From positions 1 to 11,903 of the forward strand of contig CAIPVK010000238.1 of assembly GCA_903868455.1 (NCBI GenBank): a stretch of 11,903 nucleotides of DNA, given 5' to 3'. Shown piece after piece: positions 6,325-11,903 of this stretch. The translations under genes and the position numbers were made by a program. This stretch comes from an uncultured Opitutia bacterium. GTDB lineage: Bacteria > Verrucomicrobiota > Verrucomicrobiia > Opitutales > UBA953. How positions within the stretch are numbered: position 1 is the stretch's first letter; every line of letters begins with the position of its first letter. Under the pieces are notes generated by a model, which was not told the origin of the DNA, did not search any database, and was given only the letters and a program-made list of their open reading frames with translations.

Positions 6325-7434
6325 TCAGTCGCCGAAGATGATGGTGCCGCGCGAGTTGGTCGCGGGGCCGCGGTTGTCCTCCTCCCAGTAGATGTCCTTG
6401 GTGATGTCGGACACCTCGGGGTAGGGGGACTCGTCGGCGAAGGCGGCGGCCTTGTCGGCCTCGTCCATGGCGGCCTCGTTCACGGAGGCGATGGTGGCGG
6501 CGTCGAGCACGCCCTCGTCGAGCAGGGTCTTCTCCCACAGCTTGATGGGGTCCTTGTTCTCGCGGTAGTCCTTGATCTCGTCCTTGTCGCGGTAGGTCTT
6601 GTCCGGGTCGGCCATGGAGTGGCCGAAGTAGCGGTAGGTGAAGATCTCGAGGATGGTGGGGCGGGACTTCTCGTGGGCGCGCTTGACGGCCGCGGCGGTC
6701 TTGGCGCGCACCTCGTAGAGGTCGTGGCCGTTGACGAGGTCCCAGTCCATGCCGTAGCCCTCGGCGCGCTGGGCGAGCGAGCCGGGGTGGGCGGAGGAGC
6801 GCTCCTGGGAGGTGCCCATGGAGTAGCCGTTGTTCTCGATGACGAAGATGACGGGGATGTCCCAGAGGGCCGCCAGGTTGTAGGCCTCGTGGACGGCGCC
6901 TTGGTTGACCGCGCCGTCGCCCATGTAGGCGAGGCAGCAACCCTTCAGGCCCTTGTACTTCAGGGCGTAGGCGATGCCGGCCCCGAGGGGGGCCTGGCCG
7001 CCGACGATGCCGTGGCCGCCCCAGTAGTTCTTGTCGGGGGCGAAGTAGTGCATCGAGCCGCCCTTGCCCTTGGAGCAGCCGGTGACCTTGCCCTGGAGCT
7101 CGGCCATGCAGCTGTTCATGTCCATCCCGACCATCAGGGCGTGGCCGTGGTCTCGGTAGCCGGTGATGAGGTGGTCGTCCTTGCCCAGGACGGAGAGGGT
7201 GCCGGCGGCGATGGCCTCCTGGCCCACGTAGAGGTGGAGGAACCCCCCGATCTTGCCCTGCTGGTAGGTGCGGATGCAGCGCTGCTCGAAGTGCCGGATC
7301 CGGGCCATCTGGGTGTACAGCTTGACCTTGTCCGCCTTGGTCAGCGCGGCGTTGACGGGGTCCTTCGCGAAGGCCGAGGGCCCGGGGGGGCGCTTGAGGG
7401 ACTCCGGATGGGTGAGGGCGATGGGCTTGGCCAC
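6325..7434 (-). CDS. pdhA: Pyruvate dehydrogenase E1 component, alpha subunit
   Basis: This is the thiamine-diphosphate-binding half of E1 and the first gene of the pdh operon. The start is the GTG at 7434: an in-frame TGA lies only 15 nt upstream (7450-7452), and the next in-frame Met (residue 43) would remove conserved helices. The thiamine-diphosphate/Mg motif runs from GDG (172-174) to NN (201-202), as expected for the family. FLHLYVGQEA (65-74), YRDHGHAL (93-100) and GCSKGKGGSMHYF (119-131) are typical of pyruvate rather than branched-chain E1-alpha. YRYFGHSMADPDKTYR (267-282) corresponds to the phosphorylation loop of mitochondrial E1-alpha and keeps the Ser (273), although bacteria generally lack the PDH kinase. 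The protein has 369 residues, a normal length. A candidate promoter lies at 7452-7480. The leader would be very short and without a Shine-Dalgarno motif. Confidence 0.96.
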   Translation of the reverse strand: MAKPIALTHPESLKRPPGPSAFAKDPVNAALTKADKVKLYTQMARIRHFEQRCIRTYQQGKIGGFLHLYVGQEAIAAGTLSVLGKDDHLITGYRDHGHALMVGMDMNSCMAELQGKVTGCSKGKGGSMHYFAPDKNYWGGHGIVGGQAPLGAGIAYALKYKGLKGCCLAYMGDGAVNQGAVHEAYNLAALWDIPVIFVIENNGYSMGTSQERSSAHPGSLAQRAEGYGMDWDLVNGHDLYEVRAKTAAAVKRAHEKSRPTILEIFTYRYFGHSMADPDKTYRDKDEIKDYRENKDPIKLWEKTLLDEGVLDAATIASVNEAAMDEADKAAAFADESPYPEVSDITKDIYWEEDNRGPATNSRGTIIFGD

Positions 7435-7451
7435 GGTGGTGCTGAAGGGTC

Positions 7452-7480
7452 ATTGGAGGGCCCGCCGCGGCCAAGGTCAA
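7452..7480 (-). promoter_or_regulatory. Candidate sigma70-type promoter of the pdh operon
   Basis: Read on the minus strand, TTGACC (7480-7475) lies 17 nt before TCCAAT (7457-7452). These match the -35 consensus at 5 of 6 and the -10 consensus at 4 of 6 positions. Transcription would start near 7445, giving a leader of only about 11 nt before the GTG at 7434. The spacing is ideal, but no other evidence supports it. The rest of the 162-bp gap to the HPr gene holds no convincing promoter for the plus strand. Confidence 0.35.
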
Positions 7481-7596
7481 GCGCTCGGGCGCGCGGGCCG
7501 GGGTCGTTCCGGATTGCCCCGGGCTATTTCCTTGACCCAAATGGCCTCACCCCGCCCTTTTTCGTTTCCCACCCGGGAGACCTCCCACCCTTTGCC

Positions 7597-7884
7597 ATGC
7601 CCGAATCCACCCCGCCCGTCACCCGCGAGCTCGTCGTCCAGAACAAGATGGGGATCCACACCCGCCCGGCCGCCCAGATCGTGCGCCTCGCGAACCGCTA
7701 TCCCGACGTCGACCTCCAGGTCTCCAAGGATGACGAGACGGTGAACGGCAAGAGCATCATGAGCCTGATGATGCTCGCCGCCGGACAGGGCAGCCGCCTC
7801 CGCTTCGCCTGCTCGGGCGTCGGCGCCGCGGCGCTGCTGGACGAGATGGAGGCCCTCTTCGCCCGCAAGTTCGACGAGAACTGA
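7597..7884 (+). CDS. Phosphocarrier protein HPr
   Basis: HPr is the small cytoplasmic phosphoryl carrier of the PEP-dependent phosphotransferase system. It receives phosphate from enzyme I on a His and can be regulated by Ser phosphorylation. The ATG at 7597 gives 95 residues, the usual 85-90 plus about 6 at the N-terminus. KMGIHTRPAAQIV (17-29) holds the active His21, equivalent to His15 of the classical protein, and the conserved Arg and Pro-Ala. VNGKSIMSLMMLAAGQGS (49-66) holds Ser53, equivalent to the HPr-kinase site Ser46, so regulation by HPrK/phosphorylase is possible. In bacteria without a full sugar PTS, such proteins serve regulation rather than transport. The gene diverges from pdhA and is followed after 3 nt by an unrecognised secreted protein gene, so the two are probably cotranscribed. 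No enzyme I, HprK or permease gene is in the window. The symbol could be ptsH, but a regulatory paralogue is equally possible. Confidence 0.93.
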   Translation: MPESTPPVTRELVVQNKMGIHTRPAAQIVRLANRYPDVDLQVSKDDETVNGKSIMSLMMLAAGQGSRLRFACSGVGAAALLDEMEALFARKFDEN

Positions 7885-7887
7885 GCC

Positions 7888-9078
7888 GTGCGGCGCCTCC
7901 TGCCCATCCTGCTGGCCGCCGTCCTCTCGGCCGCCCCCGCCGCGCCGCAGCCCGCGCTCGGCATCGCCGACGCCGACGTCCCCGCGCTCCTGCGCGGCGG
8001 CGAGCTCGGCGAGTGGTCGCGCGCCCGCGGCGCCTACGAGAGCGGCCGCAACCGCGCCGCCCAGGGCAAGAGCATCGCCGAGACGCCGCGCGTCCCCCTC
8101 AAGGGTTCCGGCGGCGAGTCGCCCGAGGCCGCCAAGCAGCGCGGCCTCGCCATCCAGAAGGAGGGCGAGGAGGCGATGGCCCGGGCCAACCTGACGCTCG
8201 ACCGGCTCCGCGCCGTCGCCGCCGCCCGCCTCGCCGACCAGACCAAGACCGTCAGCGCCGCCTCCGAGCTCGGCTCGCAGTCGTGGTCCGAGGGCGCGCT
8301 CGTCGCCGCGGTCCGCGGCATCAAGGCCGCCCGCGACGCCGGCGCCACCCGCCACCATGTCCTCGGCGTCTGGACCTTCGACGCCTCCGGCCGCGCCGCG
8401 CGCGGCGAGGAGCTCACCGCCGACCTGCGCGGCGCCTGGACCAAGGCCCAGGCCGAGCGCGAGTATCTCCAGTCCGTGCCCGAGGGCGGCTACCGCCTCT
8501 CGCCCGGACCCGACGCCGCGCGCCCCGTGCGCCTCGCCGAGGCCGACGCCGGCGCGGAGGCGCCCGGCCAGGTGGCGCTCGCCTGGGGCGAGGTCCACGC
8601 CCTCTCCGAGGACCTGTCCGTCGTCCTCATCCGCGTCGCCGACGCGCATTCCCTCCGGCTCCTCGCCTCCGAGGCCTTCCTCTGCTCGCCCCGCGGCGAC
8701 GCCGTCCCCCGCCGCGCCTCGTTGACGCTGCGCGACGACCGGAGCTTCCTCCCGCGCCTCGCCGCCTCGTCCTCCTGGCGCCTCGGCTACGCGCCCGAGG
8801 CTCCCGCGCTCGGCGCCTCGCTCCTGCGCCATGTCTGCCACCGCCTCGGTCAGGTGTCGGTCTGGGCGGACGACGCCCTGGCCTCGCTCGGCGTCGCCTC
8901 GCTCCCCGTCCGCGCCAACGCGCTGTGGTCGATCAAGCCCGTCGCGGGCGCCCCCGCCGGCGAGCGCGCCTTCCAGCTCGAGTCCGTCCCGACGGCCCCC
9001 GGCTCGCGCGCCGTGCCCGTCGGCCGCCTCTCCCTCAAGGTGGAGTCGACCGAGGCCCCCGTCGCCAAGCCGCGCTGA
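7888..9078 (+). CDS. Unrecognised secreted or periplasmic protein
   Basis: The frame starts at GTG 7888, 3 nt after the HPr stop (junction TGAGCCGTG), and encodes 396 residues. The N-terminus MRRLLPILLAAVLSAAPAA is a typical signal peptide with a likely cleavage site after an Ala near residue 19; there is no lipobox Cys. Residues of about 45-100 are charged and Ala-rich and probably helical, with segments such as SRARGAYESGRNRAAQGKS and EEAMARANLTLDRLR. A globular part follows, with VLGVWTFDASG (about 152-162) and GQVALAWGEVHALSEDLSVVLIRVADAHSLRLL (from about 228). The C-terminus is Pro-rich. I do not recognise a family and propose no function. Strong GC-rich third codon positions and a normal signal peptide support a real gene. 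The stop at 9076-9078 directly abuts the stop of the convergent def gene. Linkage to HPr is by position only. Confidence 0.8.
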   Translation: MRRLLPILLAAVLSAAPAAPQPALGIADADVPALLRGGELGEWSRARGAYESGRNRAAQGKSIAETPRVPLKGSGGESPEAAKQRGLAIQKEGEEAMARANLTLDRLRAVAAARLADQTKTVSAASELGSQSWSEGALVAAVRGIKAARDAGATRHHVLGVWTFDASGRAARGEELTADLRGAWTKAQAEREYLQSVPEGGYRLSPGPDAARPVRLAEADAGAEAPGQVALAWGEVHALSEDLSVVLIRVADAHSLRLLASEAFLCSPRGDAVPRRASLTLRDDRSFLPRLAASSSWRLGYAPEAPALGASLLRHVCHRLGQVSVWADDALASLGVASLPVRANALWSIKPVAGAPAGERAFQLESVPTAPGSRAVPVGRLSLKVESTEAPVAKPR

Positions 9079-9086
9079 TCAGCGGC
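9069..9086. repeat. Palindrome across the abutting stop codons
   Basis: CGCTGATCAGCG (9073-9084) is a perfect 12-bp palindrome built from the TGA of the secreted-protein gene and the TGA of def on the other strand. An alternative fold pairs GCCGC (9069-9073) with GCGGC (9082-9086). It could slow convergent polymerases, but it is too weak to call a terminator. Confidence 0.4.
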
Positions 9087-9642
9087 GCGACGCCTGGGTC
9101 TCGCGCAGCAGGCGCCGCACCTTCGGCTCCACCCGGAGGCGGTGGGCGGGCACCATGCGGTCGATGAAGAGGACGCCCTGGCAATGGTCGTGCTCGTGCA
9201 GGATGCAGCGGGCGAGCAGCCCCGAGGCCACGAGGGTCCGGGGTTGGCCGTCGGCGTCGCGGAAGGCGACCGACACGCGCTCGACGCGGGCGACGTCGCC
9301 GCGGATGCCGGGGAAGGAGAGGCAACCCTCCTCCATGCGCTCCTCCTCGCCGGGCAGCACGGTCACCTCGGCGTTGGCGAGGACGAGGGGCATGACCGAG
9401 CGCGGGTCGGCCACGGGCCGGCCGTCGAGCTCGAGCGGCTCCGGGTCGTGGCCGGTGTCGACCACGAAGAGCTGGAGCGAGAGGCCGACCTGCGGGGCCG
9501 CCAGGCCGATGCCGCGCGCCGCGCGCATCGCGGCGAGCATGCGGTCGGCGAGGGCGCGCACGGGCTCGCCGAACGCGCGCACGGGCTCGCCCTTGGCGCG
9601 GAGCACGGGGTCGCCGTAGGGGCGGATCTCGAGGGGCTCCAT
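9079..9642 (-). CDS. def: Peptide deformylase
   Basis: The enzyme removes the formyl group from the N-terminal Met of new proteins at the ribosome. From the ATG at 9642 it has 187 residues. A GTG at 9651 would add three residues, but AAGGTG lies 6 nt before the ATG as a Shine-Dalgarno-like site. Counting from the GTG form, all three metalloenzyme motifs are present: GIGLAAPQVG (47-56), EGCLSFPG (108-115) with the metal ligand Cys110, and HEHDH (152-156) with ligands His152 and His156 and catalytic Glu153. The third residue of the last motif is His, where most enzymes have a hydrophobic residue. The stretch between motifs 1 and 2 is somewhat long (around DGRPVADPRSVMP). Residues 21-34 show a doubled GEPVRA heptad. 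The ATG follows the stop of the upstream HTH gene by one base (TGAGATG), which indicates translational coupling. Confidence 0.95.
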   Translation of the reverse strand: MEPLEIRPYGDPVLRAKGEPVRAFGEPVRALADRMLAAMRAARGIGLAAPQVGLSLQLFVVDTGHDPEPLELDGRPVADPRSVMPLVLANAEVTVLPGEEERMEEGCLSFPGIRGDVARVERVSVAFRDADGQPRTLVASGLLARCILHEHDHCQGVLFIDRMVPAHRLRVEPKVRRLLRETQASRR

Positions 9643-9643
9643 C

Positions 9644-10165
9644 TCAGGCACCTTGGCCGTAGCCGCCCTTCTCGCAAGTCCGCACGAAGGACTCCGCCCG
9701 CGTGCGCAGGCGATCCCAGCGGGCGCGCAGGGCCCGGCTCTCGTCCGGGTCGATCTTGCGGTCCTCCGCCGCGCCGACCACGTCGGCGATGAGCAGGCCG
9801 AAGTCGCGCACGAGGGCGTTGGCCGCGCGCCCCAGGTCGGGCTCGGTCTCCTGCGCCTCGGTCTCGTAGCGCCCGCCCGCGCGCTGGCAGAGCCACTCGA
9901 TGACGCGCGGGTCGCCCGTCGCCTCCATCAGGCCGACCGTCCGCTCCAAGGGGTTGGGCTGCCCGCTGCCCTCCGCCGGCGCCTCGCGCCACTTGTAGAG
10001 CAGGGAGGGTGAGACCCCGAGCCGGCGGGCGATCTCGGCGTGGGCGGACTGGCGCGTGCGGCCGGCGGCGACGGCCTGGTCGCCGGCGAGCCGGAGGGCG
10101 TCCTCGACCACCTCGTGGGCCTCGCGGACGGGTCGGTGGCGACGCTTGGCGGGTTTGGCGGGCAT
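9644..10165 (-). CDS. Small HTH regulatory protein, possibly phage CII/CP76-like
   Basis: The ATG at 10165 gives 173 residues. The frame stays open far upstream, but the extra sequence lies antisense to nfeD and lacks family character. The N-terminus is basic (MPAKPAKRRHRPVRE). A helix-turn-helix is predicted at about 41-60 (AHAEIARRLGVSPSLLYKWR), where the pattern A-x-R-L-G-V-S-x-S-x-L-Y-K-W is characteristic. NPLERTVGLMEATGDPRVIEWLCQ (71-94) resembles the CII-like phage regulator family (CP76) that appears as a chromosomal gene in Verrucomicrobiota; this is recalled similarity, not a search result. The C-terminal part (110-165) is helical. The stop is one base before the def ATG, so both genes are probably cotranscribed and coupled. 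It diverges from nfeD-floA across 91 bp with inverted repeats, making it a candidate regulator of that operon or of its own gene. Confidence 0.8.
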   Translation of the reverse strand: MPAKPAKRRHRPVREAHEVVEDALRLAGDQAVAAGRTRQSAHAEIARRLGVSPSLLYKWREAPAEGSGQPNPLERTVGLMEATGDPRVIEWLCQRAGGRYETEAQETEPDLGRAANALVRDFGLLIADVVGAAEDRKIDPDESRALRARWDRLRTRAESFVRTCEKGGYGQGA

Positions 10166-10173
10166 GGCTCGAC

Positions 10174-10246
10174 CTTGCCCGCGACCGGGCCCCGCGGCAA
10201 GCCCCGGCGGGTCGGAAAAAGTGGACATCCCCCGCCGCCGGGGCTT
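10174..10246. promoter_or_regulatory. Overlapping inverted repeats in the HTH-nfeD divergent region
   Basis: A perfect 12-bp inverted repeat, AAGCCCCGGCGG at 10199-10210 and its complement CCGCCGGGGCTT at 10235-10246, has a 24-nt spacer that includes a rare A-rich patch (GGAAAAAG). A second pair, CTTGCC (10174-10179) and GGCAAG (10196-10201), extends by three more base pairs past one bulged C. The two structures share bases 10199-10201, so they cannot form together. In position it could be an operator for the divergent HTH protein or a leader structure before nfeD. No clear -35/-10 pair is visible in either direction. Confidence 0.45.
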
Positions 10247-10256
10247 CCTCCCTTCC

Positions 10257-10736
10257 ATGGATCTCGCCGGCCCCAGCCTCCCGCTCGCCCTGGTCCTGGG
10301 CGGCCTCCTGCTCATCGCCGCCGAGTTCGTCCTCCCCGGCGCGGTCATCGGCGCCGTCGGCGCCCTGCTGGGCCTCGCGGGCCTCGCGCTCGCCGCCTCG
10401 CACGGCCTCGGCGAGTTCCTGCTGCTCGCCGCGGTCTTCGTCGGCGGCGTGGCCGCCGAGTTCGTCCTCTTCCGCCGCCTCATGCCCGGCCTCGCGCGCC
10501 AGGCCGGCCTCGCCAGCCCGGCCGTCGACACCGGCTCCGCCGTCCCCGGCGCCGCCGCGCACGCCGCCCTCGTCGGCCGCGAGGGCGTCGCCCTCACCGC
10601 GCTCGCCCCGACCGGCAACGTCGAGGTCGCCGGCCGCCGCGTCGAGGCGACCTCGGCCGACGGCTTCCTCGACCGCGGGGCCGCCGTGGTCGTGACCGAG
10701 GCCACCGCCCACGGCGTCGTCGTGCGCCGCCGCTGA
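10257..10736 (+). CDS. NfeD-like membrane protein
   Basis: NfeD-like proteins are membrane partners of flotillin/SPFH proteins and are thought to help organise or stabilise membrane microdomains. The ATG at 10257 gives 159 residues, the short (truncated) NfeD class without the N-terminal ClpP-like protease domain. Residues 8-72 hold about three hydrophobic segments (LPLALVLGGLLLIAAEFVLPG, AVIGAVGALLGLAGLALAA, FLLLAAVFVGGVAAEFVLF, each slightly interrupted). The sequence EFVLPGAVIGAVGALLGL resembles the family's first hairpin. The C-terminal part (about 100-159, with LVGREGVALTALAPTGNVEVAGRRVEA in two runs, ending VVVRRR) is the OB-fold domain, including the characteristic G-x-V-x-V-x-G-x-R-x-x-A pattern. 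It lies 9 nt upstream of floA, the usual operon arrangement. The start is preceded by a pyrimidine-rich leader without a Shine-Dalgarno motif and by a strong inverted repeat. Confidence 0.88.
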   Translation: MDLAGPSLPLALVLGGLLLIAAEFVLPGAVIGAVGALLGLAGLALAASHGLGEFLLLAAVFVGGVAAEFVLFRRLMPGLARQAGLASPAVDTGSAVPGAAAHAALVGREGVALTALAPTGNVEVAGRRVEATSADGFLDRGAAVVVTEATAHGVVVRRR

Positions 10737-10745
10737 CCCTTTCCC

Positions 10746-11759
10746 ATGGACCCGTTCATCCTCAAGCTCCTCGCCTACGTCGCCCTCGGCGCCCTCGGCC
10801 TCCTCGTCCTCTTCTCCCTCGGCTTCCTCCCCGTCTGGACCCGCGCCCAGCTGGCCGGCGCCGGCACCGGCCTCGGCGACCTCGTCGGCATGCGCCTGCG
10901 CGGCGTGCCCTACGCCGTGGTGGTCGACGCCCGCGTGGCCGCCCACAAGGCCGGGCTGCCCATCGAGGTCGACATGATCGACGCGCACTACCTCGCCGGC
11001 GGCAACATCGTCCAGACCGTCCAGGCCCTCATCGCGGCGCAGAAGGCCGGCATCCCGCTCGACTGGAAGCGCGCCTGCGCGATCGACATCGCCACGCGCG
11101 GCACGAGCAAGTCCGTGCTCGAGGCCGTCCTCACCTCCGTCAGCCCGAAGGTCATCGACTGCCCCAACCCCGCCAGCGGCCGCGGCACCATCGACGCCGT
11201 CGCGAAGGACGGCATCCAGGTCAAGGTGAAGGCCCGCGTGACCGTCCGCACCAACCTCGAGCGCTTCGTCGGCGGCGCCCAGGAGGAGACCATCATCGCC
11301 CGCGTCGGCGAGGGCATCGTGACGACCATCGGCTCCTCCGCCTCCTACAAGGTCGTGCTCGAGAACCCGGACCGCATCTCCAAGACCGTGCTGGAGCGCG
11401 GCCTCGACGCCGGCACCGCCTACGACATCCTCTCCATCGACATCGCGGACGTCGACGTCGGCGACAATGTCGGCGCGATGCTCCAGGAGGCCCAGGCCAA
11501 CGCCAACAAGAACATGGCCCAGGCCGAGGCGGAGATCCGCCGCGCCGCCGCCGTCGCCCTCGAGCAGGAGATGGTGGCCCGCGTCGCCGAGATGCGCGCC
11601 CGCGTCGTCGAGGCCGAGTCCCAGGTCCCGCTCGCCCTCGCCGAGGCCCTGCGCAACGGCAAGATGGGCGCGCTCGACTTCTTCCGCATGGAGAACCTCC
11701 GCTCGGACACCGACATGCGCCGCGGCATCGCCGGGACGGGCGAGGCGCCCAAGGCCTGA
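10746..11759 (+). CDS. floA: Flotillin-like protein FloA
   Basis: FloA is a membrane-bound scaffold protein that oligomerises in membrane microdomains and affects membrane fluidity and the assembly of envelope proteins. The 337 residues match the family length of about 330. A hydrophobic anchor at 6-30 (LKLLAYVALGALGLLVLFSLGF) leads into the conserved SPFH-like part. MRLRGVPYAVVVDARVAAHKAG (49-70), HYLAGGNIVQTVQALIAAQKAG (81-102), DIATRGTSKSVLEAV (114-128) and VKVKARVTVRTNLERFVGGA (159-178, approximate) are family hallmarks. An Ala/Glu-rich coiled coil follows at about 245-300. The tail GALDFFRMENLRSDTDMR (308-325) corresponds to the conserved FloA C-terminus. It follows nfeD after 9 nt and is followed by another membrane-anchored gene after 3 nt, so at least three genes form one operon. 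Confidence 0.95.
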   Translation: MDPFILKLLAYVALGALGLLVLFSLGFLPVWTRAQLAGAGTGLGDLVGMRLRGVPYAVVVDARVAAHKAGLPIEVDMIDAHYLAGGNIVQTVQALIAAQKAGIPLDWKRACAIDIATRGTSKSVLEAVLTSVSPKVIDCPNPASGRGTIDAVAKDGIQVKVKARVTVRTNLERFVGGAQEETIIARVGEGIVTTIGSSASYKVVLENPDRISKTVLERGLDAGTAYDILSIDIADVDVGDNVGAMLQEAQANANKNMAQAEAEIRRAAAVALEQEMVARVAEMRARVVEAESQVPLALAEALRNGKMGALDFFRMENLRSDTDMRRGIAGTGEAPKA

Positions 11760-11762
11760 GCC

Positions 11763-11903
11763 GTGGAGCTCCTCCTCGTCGCCGGCCTGATCGCCCTGCT
11801 GCGCTGGGCGGCCGGACGTTTCTCCGCGCCCGAGGAGGCGGAGGCCGCGCCGCCGCCCGTCCCGGCCGCCGCGCCCCGCCGCGCCCGCCGCGCGCGTCCG
11901 CCC
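11763..11903 (+). CDS. Start of an unrecognised membrane-anchored protein, cut by the window end
   Basis: An open frame begins at GTG 11763, three bases after the floA stop (TGAGCCGTG), with AAGG 8 nt upstream as a weak ribosome site. It stays open to the window end, giving 47 residues. The N-terminus MELLLVAGLIALLRWAAGRF is a single hydrophobic anchor. It is followed by an acidic stretch (APEEAEAA), a Pro/Ala-rich linker and an Arg-rich segment. The close spacing and normal codon bias suggest a real third gene of the nfeD-floA operon, but so little is visible that no family can be named. Confidence 0.55.
   Translation, partial: MELLLVAGLIALLRWAAGRFSAPEEAEAAPPPVPAAAPRRARRARPP

Noticed and set aside
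4107..6341. A very long plus-strand open frame opposite pdhC and pdhB
   Set aside because: Its translation is dominated by Gly, Asp, Val, His and Leu with no motif or domain. It is the mirror of GC-rich third positions in two certain genes on the other strand.
7459..7499. A 7-bp inverted repeat (GGCCCGC/GCGGGCC) between pdhA and HPr
   Set aside because: A short all-GC stem with a 27-bp spacer is expected by chance in this composition.
6319..7596. N-terminal extension of the HPr frame opposite pdhA
   Set aside because: The HPr fold fits exactly from the ATG at 7597. The upstream part is antisense to pdhA and is Gly/Val/Asp-rich without motifs.
9363..10988. A long minus-strand open frame across def, the HTH gene, nfeD and the floA start
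   Set aside because: It crosses four well-supported genes on both strands and has low-complexity composition; it is a by-product of the high GC content.

Overview
The window is high-GC bacterial chromosomal DNA. It is most likely from the Verrucomicrobiota, probably Opitutaceae. The main reason is a pair of PEP-CTERM secreted proteins with the tail pattern V-P-E-(P/A)-S-T-Y-G-L-I-L-G-G-L followed by an Arg-rich end. The high-GC core genes, an Opitutales-like CII/CP76-type regulator and the interspersed intergenic repeats fit this. The assignment is inference from sequence style, not from a marker gene.

Layout. Positions 1-657 hold the 3' part of a PEP-CTERM protein gene (+), closed by a strong intrinsic terminator. 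Positions 777-1976 (-) encode a short photolyase/cryptochrome-type FAD protein that lacks the N-terminal antenna domain. Positions 2089-2880 (+) hold a second PEP-CTERM gene whose last 87 bp nearly match those of the first and which also ends in a hairpin terminator. Positions 3147-3842 (+) encode a short-chain dehydrogenase-like protein whose catalytic Tyr is replaced. Two diverged copies of one intergenic repeat flank this gene. Positions 4023-7434 (-) form a compact pyruvate dehydrogenase operon in the order pdhA-pdhB-pdhC, with a plausible sigma70-type promoter just upstream of pdhA. Diverging from it, 7597-7884 (+) encodes the phosphocarrier HPr, followed after 3 nt by an unrecognised secreted protein (7888-9078). 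That gene meets peptide deformylase (9079-9642, -) stop to stop with no bases between. A small HTH regulator (9644-10165, -) lies directly upstream of def. Across a 91-bp divergent region with strong inverted repeats, 10257-11759 (+) carries an nfeD-like gene and floA (flotillin-like), followed by the start of another membrane-anchored protein that runs off the window.

How the genes work together. PDH turns pyruvate into acetyl-CoA. HPr takes a phosphate from PEP and keeps the regulatory Ser, so the divergent pdh/HPr pair sits at the PEP-pyruvate node, although shared regulation is not shown. NfeD and FloA are a well-known pair that forms membrane microdomains. HTH and def are probably translationally coupled. 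The PEP-CTERM proteins are envelope or extracellular proteins of unknown function, and their exosortase is not in the window.

Most of the window is ordinary housekeeping sequence, and I do not see a clear new multi-gene system. The points most worth checking are the SDR with altered catalytic residues, the antenna-less photolyase with an antenna-like piece at its C-terminus, the shared 3' cassette of the two PEP-CTERM genes, the repeat pair around the SDR, and the overlapping inverted repeats between the HTH gene and nfeD. No tRNA, rRNA, CRISPR array, insertion sequence or replication origin was recognised.
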